From: Reichenbachiella carrageenanivorans
GTDB taxonomy: Bacteria > Bacteroidota > Bacteroidia > Cytophagales > Cyclobacteriaceae
Assembly (NCBI RefSeq): GCF_025639805.1
Contig: NZ_CP106735.1
Coordinates: 1,056,001 to 1,120,000, forward strand
Length of the DNA: 64,000 bases
Direction of reading: 5' to 3'
Made by a program: the position numbers and the translations under genes. Below, piece by piece: positions 28,228-36,420 of this stretch (the stretch's first letter is position 1; the number at the start of each line of letters is the position of its first letter). The notes beneath the pieces were generated by a model. It was not told where the DNA came from, searched no databases, and saw only the letters and a program-made list of their open reading frames with translations.

Positions 28228-29637
28228 ATGAAAAACTTACCCCTACATGTTAAAATAGTTATTGGACTCACACTTGGAGTGATGTGGGCATTTATCTCTA
28301 GTGCCTTGGGTTGGAATGAATTTACCATCACATGGATCGATCCATTCGGGACTATTTTCATTCGATTGCTCAAGTTTATTGCCGTGCCTTTAGTTCTTTT
28401 TTCTATCATCAGTGGGGTATCAGGTCTGAGTGATGTGTCTAAACTCGGACGACTCGGAGGCAAAACACTGGGAGCCTATATGGTGACTACAGTAGCGGCT
28501 GTGGGTATTGGCTTATTATTAGTCAACCTTGTCAAACCAGGCAATTTCGTAGAAAAAGATCAGCGAATACAAAACCGAATCGCTTTTGAGTTATGGCTAC
28601 AAGACCAGCAAATGGGTCTGCCTCACGATGGAGAGTCTTATCTAAACAAACCTGAATATCAACACCTCATCACGGATGCACAAAAAGCAGGTCAGCTATC
28701 AGAAAAAGACCAGCAAGAAGTAGCTAAACGTATGGAATCTGCACAAAAACAAAAAGAGAGCAGTCCATTGACCTTCATTGTAGAGATGGTGCCAGAAAAT
28801 GTAATGTTTTCTATATCCAATAATGGTATGATGCTACAGGTTATCTTCTTTGCTATCTTTTTTGGCATCACACTCGTGATGATACCAGAAGACAAGAAAA
28901 AACCCGTAGTAGATTTCATCAATAGTATCAATGAAGTATTTCTCCGTATGGTAAATATCGTGATGGGTGCTGCGCCATTTTTTGTCTTTGCTCTGCTCGC
29001 TGGCGTGATTGCCAAAATGGCCAATACTCCCGCAGAAGTCTTCGAAATATTTTTAGGACTAGGTTCTTATTCGCTTACCCTCGTAGCAGGTTTGTTCTTC
29101 ATGGTGTTTGTTTTCTACCCACTGATAATCAAAATCTTTGTGCCCAAGCTATCCTATAAAGAATTCTTTAAAAACATCAGCCCGGCTCAGTTTCTGGCCT
29201 TCTCTACCAGCTCTAGTGCAGCTACTCTGCCCGTGACCATGGAGTGCGTAGAAGACAACATGGGCGTATCCAATAACATAGCCAGTTTTGTACTGCCCGT
29301 AGGCGCCACAGTCAACATGGATGGCACGAGTCTGTACCAAGCAGTAGCCGTCGTGTTTTTGGCTCAGCTACACATGGTAGACCTCACACTGGCACAGCAG
29401 CTCACCATCGTGCTCACGGCTACGCTGGCCTCCATAGGCGCAGCAGCTACGCCTAGTGCAGGTTTGGTCATGATGATCATCGTCTTGCAGTCTGTAGGCC
29501 TCAACCCTGCCTGGGTAGCGATTATCTTCCCAGTAGATCGTATCCTAGACATGTGCCGCACCGTGGTGAATGTAACTGGCGATGCCACTGTTTCTACTTT
29601 GGTAGCCAAGAGTGAAGGGGAATTGAGTAAGTATTGA
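28228..29637 (+). CDS. Dicarboxylate/amino acid:cation symporter (GltP/DctA family)
   Basis: The 469-residue protein is an SLC1-type transporter that imports glutamate, aspartate or C4-dicarboxylates with Na+ or H+. The NMDGTSLY motif and the TM8 segment DRILDMCRTVVNVTGD are present. Compared with GltPh, the binding-site residues D390, D394, R397 and N401 are all kept. Arg at the 397 position points to acidic rather than neutral substrates. An insertion of roughly 60 hydrophilic residues (about 110-175) lies between early helices. Confidence 0.93.
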   Translation: MKNLPLHVKIVIGLTLGVMWAFISSALGWNEFTITWIDPFGTIFIRLLKFIAVPLVLFSIISGVSGLSDVSKLGRLGGKTLGAYMVTTVAAVGIGLLLVNLVKPGNFVEKDQRIQNRIAFELWLQDQQMGLPHDGESYLNKPEYQHLITDAQKAGQLSEKDQQEVAKRMESAQKQKESSPLTFIVEMVPENVMFSISNNGMMLQVIFFAIFFGITLVMIPEDKKKPVVDFINSINEVFLRMVNIVMGAAPFFVFALLAGVIAKMANTPAEVFEIFLGLGSYSLTLVAGLFFMVFVFYPLIIKIFVPKLSYKEFFKNISPAQFLAFSTSSSAATLPVTMECVEDNMGVSNNIASFVLPVGATVNMDGTSLYQAVAVVFLAQLHMVDLTLAQQLTIVLTATLASIGAAATPSAGLVMMIIVLQSVGLNPAWVAIIFPVDRILDMCRTVVNVTGDATVSTLVAKSEGELSKY

Positions 29638-29718
29638 TAACTCACAAATGAACTAAGCCTAAATAAGATACCTCTAGGATTCTGAGTGTTGAACCCAACA
29701 AAGAACCCCAGTGTTTCG

Positions 29719-29726
29719 TATCTTTG
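29719..29726 (+). promoter_or_regulatory. Promoter -7 box of nfu
   Basis: TATCTTTG exactly matches TAnnTTTG, 26 bp before the nfu ATG. Confidence 0.6.
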
Positions 29727-29752
29727 TAGTCTCTAGTTAAAAAGAAAAGAAG

Positions 29753-30355
29753 ATGTCTGAAGCAGTAACAAACACCCCAGTAAATATATATTTCGAGTCG
29801 AACCCAAACCCGAACACGTTGAAGTTTGTGGCTAATTTTATGTTGGTACCAGAAGGCACCAATTTCGACTACCCCTCACCAGAGCGTGCAACCAACTCTG
29901 AATTAGCTCAGGAACTTTTCACATTCCCCTTTGTGAAAGGCGTATTTGTGATGAGCAACTTCATCACCGTATCGAAAGACGAAACGACCGAGTGGGAAGA
30001 AATAAGAGATGGCATCAAAGAGCATATCAAGGCCTATTTGGAATCAGGCAAACTAGCCGTGAATCTTTCTCAGCCTTACGCTGAGCCCAAACAAGAAAAC
30101 GACGCTCCCAAAGCACCTGTGTCTGACTTAGACGAAAACATCAAAGGTATCTTGGACGAATACATTCGCCCAGCCGTAGAGCAAGACGGCGGCGCGATCG
30201 ATTTTCACTCCTTCGAAGATGGCAAAGTGAAAGTAGTCCTACAAGGTGCATGTAGCGGATGTCCTTCTTCTACCCTTACGCTAAAAACGGGTATCGAAAA
30301 TCTCCTGAAGAGAATGGTACCAGAAGTGAAAGAGGTTGAGGCGATTAATGGATAA
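29753..30355 (+). CDS. nfuA: Nfu/NifU-family Fe-S cluster carrier
   Basis: The 200-residue protein has an N-terminal Nfu domain (NPNPNTLKFVANFML, about residues 14-110). Its C-terminal NifU domain contains the cluster-binding pair C167 and C170 (GACSGCPSS). It carries and delivers [4Fe-4S] clusters to target enzymes. The cysteine desulfurase at 36417-37544 could supply sulfur for the same pathway. The gene has its own promoter and a strong terminator. Confidence 0.93.
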   Translation: MSEAVTNTPVNIYFESNPNPNTLKFVANFMLVPEGTNFDYPSPERATNSELAQELFTFPFVKGVFVMSNFITVSKDETTEWEEIRDGIKEHIKAYLESGKLAVNLSQPYAEPKQENDAPKAPVSDLDENIKGILDEYIRPAVEQDGGAIDFHSFEDGKVKVVLQGACSGCPSSTLTLKTGIENLLKRMVPEVKEVEAING

Positions 30356-30380
30356 GCTGTTCTCAAAATATTGAAATAAA

Positions 30381-30407
30381 AAAAGGAGCTGATCAGCTCC
30401 TTTTTTT
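30381..30407 (+). terminator. Terminator of nfu
   Basis: A perfect palindrome around GGAGCTGATCAGCTCC with flanking A- and T-runs lies 25 bp after the nfu stop. Confidence 0.85.
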
Positions 30408-30805
30408 ATTTCAATTCTTCAACCTCCATGATGCATTAGGACTTCGTGATGAGGGATCTGAATATATATCCAGTTTAACTAATTTTGATTACCACCATTC
30501 AAGCCATGGAGGCTCATCCTTTTTCTTGATAAAAAGGATGTAAAAATCAAGAAAAATTTAAAGGCGCAAGGCCATTACCCACATCGCCACCAATTTTTCG
30601 CCAGCCCTCCGAAGCGACTAATATTTAAGTTGATGTTCTTCTTTATAAGTTAAAAAGAGTGATGTTTGAATTGAACATGAATTAGCAATCCCCCCACTTT
30701 ACAGACTGATCCGTAATGAGCAAAATGAAACGAAGTATCTGATTTGAAGCTGTTTAAGCTCGAAATAGATTTCTTATGCATCATGAAGGTTCAACATTCT
30801 CTACT
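30408..30805. other. Gene-free stretch with one hairpin
   Basis: No plausible gene is visible in about 400 bp. The only structure I see is an inverted repeat at 30515-30540 (CATCCTTTTT, 6-nt centre, AAAAAGGATG). It is followed by sequence with short A-runs that looks like an intergenic remnant. No promoter box was recognised. Confidence 0.5.
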
Positions 30806-32350
30806 CTAAAACTCAAATTTGATGCCTTGTGCCAATGGCAAATCCACACCAAAGTTAATAGTATTGGTTTGGCGTCTCATGTACACTTTCCAAGCATCTG
30901 AGCCAGACTCACGTCCTCCACCAGTTTCTTTTTCACCGCCAAAGGCGCCACCTATCTCAGCACCCGACGTGCCGATGTTTACATTGGCGATCCCACAATC
31001 AGACCCTGCGTGCGACAAAAACATCTCTGATTCTCTCATGTTTTGTGTCATAATTGCAGAAGACAGCCCTTGTGGTACATCGTTTTGCATGGCAATGGCT
31101 TCTTCCAATGTTTTGTATTTGATCAAATACAAAATAGGCGCAAATGTCTCATGTTGCACAATCTCAAAATGGTTTTCGACTTCAAAAATAGCAGGCTTCA
31201 CATAGCAGCCAGACTCATAGCCCACTCCCGCTAACACTTCTCCATCCACTACCGTTTTAGCTCCTTCTGCTTTGGCTTTCTCTATCGCCTGACTATACAT
31301 GTCTACCGCCAGTGTATCTATTAACGGCCCCACGTGATTGGACTCATCCAGTGGATTGCCAATCTTGAGCTGACCATAAGCGTTTTTCAATTTATTTTTT
31401 ACTTCTTCGTAAATGTCTTCGTGGATGATCAACCTGCGGGTAGACGTACAGCGCTGCCCAGCCGTACCCACAGCTCCAAATACAGCTCCAATCAATGACA
31501 TATCCAAATCTGCATGCTTAGAAATAATGATGGCATTGTTGCCTCCCAACTCCAGCAAAGCTCTGCCCAATCGAGCCCCTACAGCCTCTCCCACGGCTTT
31601 GCCCATACGAGTAGAGCCCGTAGCAGACACCAAAGGCACTCGTTTGTCGTTCGACATCAACTGCCCGATTTTGGCATCGCCAATGATGAGGTTGTTAACT
31701 CCCTCAGCTACGCCGTTGGCACGGAAAACCTTTTCAGTAATGTGCTGACAAGCAATGGCCGTGATTGGCGTTTTTTCACTTGGTTTCCAAAGACAAACAT
31801 CTCCGCAAACCCAAGCCAAGGCGCTATTCCAAGCCCAAACGGCTACTGGAAAATTGAAGGCTGAGATAATCCCAACGATGCCAAGCGGATGATACTGTTC
31901 GTACATTCTATGGCTCGGTCTCTCCGAGTGCATGGTAAGCCCATACATCTGACGAGAGAGTCCTACAGCAAAGTCGCAGATGTCTATCATCTCCTGTACT
32001 TCTCCCAACCCTTCTTGGTAAGACTTGCCCATTTCGTAAGAAACAAGTTTACCTAGATCTTCTTTGTGCGCTCTGAGTGCATCTCCTACTTGACGTACGA
32101 TATCGCCACGCTTAGGGCCAGGTACAAGTCGCCAAGATTTGAATGCTTCTGAAGCTGTATTTATAATTTCTTGATAAGTCTCTTCCGTTCCTGAAGTGAC
32201 TTTTCCAATAAGCTTACCATCTGCAGGAGAATAAGAAGCGATCACCTCGCCATTAGACTGAATCCACTGCGAGCCAGTAGATGATCCCATGTTTAGCTCC
32301 TCAATGCCAAGGTTTTTAAGTGCTTGGTCAATGCCGAATTTGTCTGTCAT
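30806..32350 (-). CDS. Aldehyde dehydrogenase, ALDH7 type (likely piperideine-6-carboxylate dehydrogenase)
   Basis: The 514-residue enzyme has the ALDH catalytic Cys301 (GTAGQRCTSTRRL) and Glu267 (LELGG). The C-terminal signature GTSGAEIGGAFGGEKETGGG is characteristic of the ALDH7/antiquitin group. That group oxidises 2-aminoadipate semialdehyde (piperideine-6-carboxylate) in lysine degradation. No other lysine catabolism gene is adjacent. I start at ATG 32350, because the longer frame up to 32431 runs into the htrA terminator and the promoter box. Confidence 0.9.
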   Translation of the reverse strand: MTDKFGIDQALKNLGIEELNMGSSTGSQWIQSNGEVIASYSPADGKLIGKVTSGTEETYQEIINTASEAFKSWRLVPGPKRGDIVRQVGDALRAHKEDLGKLVSYEMGKSYQEGLGEVQEMIDICDFAVGLSRQMYGLTMHSERPSHRMYEQYHPLGIVGIISAFNFPVAVWAWNSALAWVCGDVCLWKPSEKTPITAIACQHITEKVFRANGVAEGVNNLIIGDAKIGQLMSNDKRVPLVSATGSTRMGKAVGEAVGARLGRALLELGGNNAIIISKHADLDMSLIGAVFGAVGTAGQRCTSTRRLIIHEDIYEEVKNKLKNAYGQLKIGNPLDESNHVGPLIDTLAVDMYSQAIEKAKAEGAKTVVDGEVLAGVGYESGCYVKPAIFEVENHFEIVQHETFAPILYLIKYKTLEEAIAMQNDVPQGLSSAIMTQNMRESEMFLSHAGSDCGIANVNIGTSGAEIGGAFGGEKETGGGRESGSDAWKVYMRRQTNTINFGVDLPLAQGIKFEF

Positions 32351-32374
32351 TTTTGTGTTGTTTTTGTGTTTGAG

Positions 32375-32382
32375 CAAAAATA
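32375..32382 (-). promoter_or_regulatory. Promoter -7 box of the ALDH7 gene
   Basis: Read leftwards the sequence is TATTTTTG, an exact TAnnTTTG match 24 bp before the ATG. Confidence 0.6.
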
Positions 32383-32412
32383 GATGATCCCACCAATTAA
32401 TAGGATTGATAC

Positions 32413-32440
32413 ATAAAAAATCCCCGAACAAGCGGGGATT
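32413..32440 (-). terminator. Terminator of the htrA-type gene
   Basis: The 8-bp stem AATCCCCG/CGGGGATT with a 6-nt loop, read leftwards, is followed by TTTTTTATG. Confidence 0.85.
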
Positions 32441-32468
32441 ATAATTAATGCCGTATCAAAATGCACTA

Positions 32469-33953
32469 CTACCAGCCTATGCCATAATAAGCCTTTTCTC
32501 CATCTTCGTACATACCTTCTATCAGTAGCCCAGATCCATCAGCTGTACGAGTCAGTGCTCTAGACAAATCCTCTACCGACATGATCTGCCTCTTGTCTAC
32601 TCTGGTCACTATAAAACCTTCTTTGATCCCTGCTTCTCTCCATTTGCCCGCTTCTACCTTGAGTAGCTTAGCTCCTCCTTCAAGTCCTAACTTTTCTTGG
32701 TTTTCTTTAGACAGATCGGAAAATGTACCCCCTTGTATCGTCATATTATTGGAAGATGCCACAGTAGTAGTAGTCCCCAAAGTGTTTTTCAATGTAGCTG
32801 TCACAGTTTTCTCTTTTCCATCTCTGATCAAGGTTACTTTCACTTTGTCACCTGGCCGGTTCAAAGCTACTTTTTCTTGCAGTTCTGATGTTTTGACAAC
32901 TTTCTCTCCACCTACGGCTATGATGACGTCACCTTTTTCGATCCCAGCATCGTCTGCTCCACTGTTGGGGTTAACATTGATTACATAGACTCCTTCTAGC
33001 ACATTGAGTCCTTCTTCTTCTGCCAATTGGGAATTGACATCCCTAATATTAATCCCTAACAAGGCTCTCTGTACGACTCCAAATTCTTTGAGATCATCTA
33101 AAACTTTATTAACCAGATTGGAAGGAACGGCAAAAGAATATCCAGCATAAGTTCCTGTAGGGGTAGCAATAGCCGTATTGATACCCACCAATTCGCCCCT
33201 CAGGTTGACTAATGCACCTCCTGAGTTGCCTGGGTTCACAGCAGCATCCGTTTGTAGAAATGACTCTATTTGTAGATTATTTCTGTTTCTAAGAATGTTA
33301 ATATTTCGGCCTTTGGCACTGATAATACCCGCCGTCACGGTAGATCTAAACTCGAATGGATTGCCTACTGCCAATACCCATTCACCCACCTGTACCTGAT
33401 CAGAGTTGCCTACCTTGATGAAAGGCAGTCCTTTCTCTTCAACTTTTAGCAACGCCAAATCTGTGGTAGGGTCTGTGCCTACGATTTCGGCTTTGTAGGT
33501 CCTATTGTCGTTGAGCAGCACCTCTATTTCTGTGGCATTTTCTATCACGTGATTATTGGTAGCTATGTAACCATCCGCACTGATAATTACTCCACTACCA
33601 GTACCCATAGATGGGCGCTGTTGTGATTGACCACCATGTGGGTCTCCAAAAAACTCTTTGAAATACTGATCAAAAGGGCTCGATCCTCGACTGGCTTGTG
33701 CAGCTCCTTCAAAAGTGCTTCTAATATGTACGACACCTGGTGTCACTGCCTTAGCGGCATACACGAAATTTAATCCCTCGGGCACTATCATAGCCGAAGA
33801 ATCCAAGTCGTAATTAGAAAATCTTACGGGTTGACTTCCCGATTGGATTACTCGTACAGGTTCATCTTTGATCATGTGGTATCCGCCGAGTGCTACGAAG
33901 CCCCCCAGCATAGAGGCAAATACCATCTTTATAAAAAACTGTCTATTATTCAT
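32469..33953 (-). CDS. HtrA/DegP-family serine protease
   Basis: The 494-residue protein has an N-terminal membrane anchor or signal (about residues 7-25). A trypsin-like domain follows with the triad H135 (NNHVIEN), D165 (TDLALLK) and S244 (GNSGGAL), then two PDZ-like regions (first about 285-385, second weaker near 410-490). It degrades or refolds damaged envelope proteins in the periplasm. The Hsp20 gene lies upstream on the same strand, with a terminator between, so they form separate units. Confidence 0.95.
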   Translation of the reverse strand: MNNRQFFIKMVFASMLGGFVALGGYHMIKDEPVRVIQSGSQPVRFSNYDLDSSAMIVPEGLNFVYAAKAVTPGVVHIRSTFEGAAQASRGSSPFDQYFKEFFGDPHGGQSQQRPSMGTGSGVIISADGYIATNNHVIENATEIEVLLNDNRTYKAEIVGTDPTTDLALLKVEEKGLPFIKVGNSDQVQVGEWVLAVGNPFEFRSTVTAGIISAKGRNINILRNRNNLQIESFLQTDAAVNPGNSGGALVNLRGELVGINTAIATPTGTYAGYSFAVPSNLVNKVLDDLKEFGVVQRALLGINIRDVNSQLAEEEGLNVLEGVYVINVNPNSGADDAGIEKGDVIIAVGGEKVVKTSELQEKVALNRPGDKVKVTLIRDGKEKTVTATLKNTLGTTTTVASSNNMTIQGGTFSDLSKENQEKLGLEGGAKLLKVEAGKWREAGIKEGFIVTRVDKRQIMSVEDLSRALTRTADGSGLLIEGMYEDGEKAYYGIGW

Positions 33954-34031
33954 TTCTGTAAGGTTTTACTTTCTACCGGAGCAATTAACGTCATATAAAT
34001 TTAATGGATATTCTTGTTAACAACATTTAAC

Positions 34032-34070
34032 AAAAAACCCCGACCAACTGCCGAAGGCCTGTTGTCGGGG
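34032..34070 (-). terminator. Terminator of the hsp20 gene
   Basis: The 7-bp stem CCCCGAC/GTCGGGG, with a GC-rich interior, is followed leftwards by TTTTTT (34032-34037). Confidence 0.8.
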
Positions 34071-34096
34071 CTAAAACCAACCTAACTTACTAAATC

Positions 34097-34534
34097 TTAT
34101 TTGATGGCAATGGTCTTCTTTTGTATCTTCTTCTCATCCTTAGGGATGCTGATATTCAAAAGACCATTTTCATATTGAGCTTCTACTTTGCCTGCATCTA
34201 TATTGTCTGGTAGATGAAACGATCTGCTGAAAGAACCATATCTAGTTTCAACGGTATGGAAGTTTTTCTCGTCTTTTTTCTCTTCAAATTTCCTTTCTCC
34301 GCTCACGATCAACTGACCTTCATTCAAATCAATTTTAATTTCCTCTTTCTTGATACCAGGAATAGCAAAGCTCAACTCAAAGGCTTTGTCTGTTTCAGAA
34401 ATATCTACCTGTGGGGTAAACGATTTTCCAACAGTAGCGTCGTTATTAAAAAAACGATCGTTGAACAAGTCATCAAACAAATTATTTGTAGTGAATGTTC
34501 TAAGGGTTCTTGGGTTATACTTTATTAATGACAT
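34097..34534 (-). CDS. Small heat-shock protein, Hsp20/alpha-crystallin family
   Basis: The 145-residue ATP-independent chaperone begins with MSLIKYNPRTLRTFTTNNLFDDLFND, the usual N-terminal arm. The alpha-crystallin domain spans about residues 40-135. It contains FELSFAIPGIKKEEIKIDL and the conserved C-terminal ENGLLNISIPK. It holds unfolding cytoplasmic proteins in soluble complexes. Its location beside an HtrA-type protease suggests a stress region. Confidence 0.96.
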   Translation of the reverse strand: MSLIKYNPRTLRTFTTNNLFDDLFNDRFFNNDATVGKSFTPQVDISETDKAFELSFAIPGIKKEEIKIDLNEGQLIVSGERKFEEKKDEKNFHTVETRYGSFSRSFHLPDNIDAGKVEAQYENGLLNISIPKDEKKIQKKTIAIK

Positions 34535-34844
34535 TTTATTTTAGTTTTTGTTGAACAATAAATTCATGAACCCTAATTGCTAATTATATGCCACCAATAA
34601 AAAACATTCATTTTAATGCCATTATGTCTTTATTTTATCGTAAAGTGAAAATTATAGCGACATATTGTCTTAATTGTTGCAAAATTCAGCCCGTGAGACA
34701 AAAAGCGTTTTCTTATAAAGAAAAATTATTCTACCCCTTCAAAAAAATTTTGAATACATATATTGTAGAATTAAAAAGAAGCCACTAATATTGCAGTCCC
34801 AAAATCAGGGGGTTATTCAAACGTGAATAACCACTATATAAAAT
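34535..34844. promoter_or_regulatory. Region between hsp20 and tRNA-Asn, with the tRNA promoter and a leader hairpin
   Basis: This AT-rich stretch holds no gene I can support. Near its end, TTG (34763-34765), 20 nt, and TAATATTG (34786-34793) match the promoter consensus with one mismatch; this would transcribe the tRNA. A perfect 9-bp hairpin GGTTATTCA/TGAATAACC (34811-34832, loop AACG) lies in the predicted leader, 12 bp before the tRNA. Confidence 0.55.
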
Positions 34845-34918
34845 TCCTCTTTAGCTCAGTTGGTTAGAGCATCTGACTGTTAATCAGAGGGTCGTTGGTT
34901 CGAGTCCAACAAGAGGAG
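34845..34918 (+). tRNA. tRNA-Asn (GTT)
   Basis: The full cloverleaf is visible: acceptor stem TCCTCTT/AAGAGGA with discriminator G, a D-arm, and the anticodon stem TCTGA/TCAGA. The loop CTGTTAA gives anticodon GTT, and the T-arm is GTTGG-TTCGAGT-CCAAC. CCA is not encoded in full, so it must be added after processing. Confidence 0.97.
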
Positions 34919-34923
34919 CAACA

Positions 34924-34965
34924 AAAATCCCTTAGAATAGCTATTCTAGGGGATTTTGTCTTTTT
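34924..34965 (+). terminator. Terminator after tRNA-Asn
   Basis: The 15-bp stem from 34924 to 34957 (AAAATCCCTTAGAAT with its partner, one G-U pair) has a short AGCT-centred loop. It is followed by GTCTTTTT. Confidence 0.85.
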
Positions 34966-35326
34966 AGACGTTTGTTATTTGGTATGTATCATCTACATTT
35001 ATACCATATAAATCCGATTATTTTAGACCTATTTAGACCCATGTCACTCAAGACCTGAGGATACTGCAAGACATCAAAGCCGCGTACCCAAGATGGGCAT
35101 TGCCCATTATATTTCAGGATCAAAGAAGCCTACAAAACCGATATACTCATCAGCACCAAGAGATATATAGATCCTATAAGACCTCCACACAAATGCGTCA
35201 AAAACCTCCCTTTATAACAAATAATCCTGATTTGGCAGGATGTTTAATCCATTTGGCAGCTTCTGTAAATGACACCCCGCTACTTTAGCCAGTACATAAT
35301 AATTAATTTTTCTCAAAATGCTGCTG
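34966..35326. other. Gene-free stretch downstream of tRNA-Asn, possibly decayed
   Basis: No gene with a recognisable product is seen in about 360 bp. An open frame of about 90 codons (roughly 35020-35288) has no good start, signature or promoter. It may be a decayed remnant. No integrase or direct repeat of the tRNA 3' end was recognised. The stretch ends in a strong terminator. Confidence 0.4.
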
Positions 35327-35358
35327 GCTCCAGATGTTCCCCATCTGGAGCTTTTTTA
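35327..35358 (+). terminator. Orphan rho-independent terminator upstream of hemH
   Basis: The 10-bp stem GCTCCAGATG/CATCTGGAGC with a 5-nt loop is followed by TTTTTTATT. The tRNA already has its own terminator, and no gene lies between, so the transcript it stops is unknown. Confidence 0.8.
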
Positions 35359-35362
35359 TTAT

Positions 35363-35393
35363 TTGGCGGTATCCTCTTTCTCATATTTCTTTG
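35363..35393 (+). promoter_or_regulatory. hemH: Likely promoter of hemH
   Basis: TTG (35363-35365), 20 nt, TTTCTTTG (35386-35393) matches the consensus with one mismatch. It starts just after the orphan terminator and 20 bp before the ATG. Confidence 0.5.
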
Positions 35394-35412
35394 CAGCAAT
35401 CAAAAAAACAGG

Positions 35413-36420
35413 ATGGCTAAAAAAGGAATTCTACTCGTAAACTTGGGCACACCAGACAGCCCATCAGTAAAAGATGTTCGAAAATATCTAAGGGAATTTC
35501 TTATGGACGAAAGAGTCATTGACATCCCTTACTTATCACGTTGGTTTTTGGTCAATGTGGTCATTGCTACTTTTCGCAGTCCTAAGTCAGCCAAAGAATA
35601 CCAAAAACTCTGGGACGAAAGAGGCTCTCCACTGAAATACTATGGAGAAGACCTAACCAAGGCCGTGCAAAAACAGCTCGGCAAAGACTATCAAGTAGAA
35701 CTAGCCATGCGCTACCAAAACCCATCGATCAAACTGGGGTTGAACAAACTAAAAAAAGCTGGAGTGAACACCATCAAAGTGATTCCACTGTTTCCTCAAT
35801 ATGCCTCTGCGTCTAATGGGTCTGTGATTCAAAAAGTAATGGAGATCGTAAGCAGCTGGCAAGTCATACCTAAAATTGATTTTGAGGGTCCGTTTTTTGA
35901 CCACCCCAAACTATTGGAGGCCATCGCTCAGAATGCACAAAAACTCATGGATCAAACAGTCTATGACCATTTTCTCTTTAGCTATCATGGATTACCAGAA
36001 CGGCAAATACTGAAAGCCGAGATCAGTACCTGCCAACTTGGGGATTGTTGCAATACCTGCAAAAGCAAAAATCGCTATTGCTATCGTGCACAATGTTTTG
36101 AAACCACTCGACTAATGGCTGAAAAACTCAACCTGCCTGAAGACAAAGTAAGTACAGCCTTTCAATCTCGATTGGGCAAAGATCCTTGGATCAAACCCTA
36201 TACCGACGAAGTACTTACCCAATTAGCTGCCAGTGGAAATAAAAAAGTACTCGCTTTCTCTCCCGCATTCGTAGCCGATTGTCTGGAGACTACTTTTGAA
36301 GTTGGCAAAACCTATCAAGAGGATTTTATATCTGCTGGTGGCGAGCAATGGGATCTGGTAGAAAGCCTTAATGTGCACCCATCATGGGTCGATTGCGTAT
36401 GCGACATGGCCAAAACCTAA
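35413..36420 (+). CDS. hemH: Ferrochelatase
   Basis: HemH inserts Fe2+ into protoporphyrin IX (or coproporphyrin) at the end of haem synthesis. The 335-residue protein has LLVNLGTPDSP at the start, the conserved LFSYHGLP with the active-site His, and FSPAFVADCLETTFEV. A cysteine-rich segment (CQLGDCCNTC and CYRAQC, around residues 210-235) is inserted after the catalytic histidine. I start at ATG 35413, where homology begins; the frame upstream crosses a terminator. The stop overlaps the convergent desulfurase by 4 bp. Confidence 0.95.
   Translation: MAKKGILLVNLGTPDSPSVKDVRKYLREFLMDERVIDIPYLSRWFLVNVVIATFRSPKSAKEYQKLWDERGSPLKYYGEDLTKAVQKQLGKDYQVELAMRYQNPSIKLGLNKLKKAGVNTIKVIPLFPQYASASNGSVIQKVMEIVSSWQVIPKIDFEGPFFDHPKLLEAIAQNAQKLMDQTVYDHFLFSYHGLPERQILKAEISTCQLGDCCNTCKSKNRYCYRAQCFETTRLMAEKLNLPEDKVSTAFQSRLGKDPWIKPYTDEVLTQLAASGNKKVLAFSPAFVADCLETTFEVGKTYQEDFISAGGEQWDLVESLNVHPSWVDCVCDMAKT

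Noticed and set aside
32350..32431. Longer N-terminus for the ALDH7 protein
   Set aside because: It would read through the htrA terminator and the promoter box, and those residues do not resemble the family.
35100..35288. 62-residue frame downstream of tRNA-Asn
   Set aside because: The start is a TTG without promoter, no family signature is visible, and the frame crosses sequence that looks decayed.
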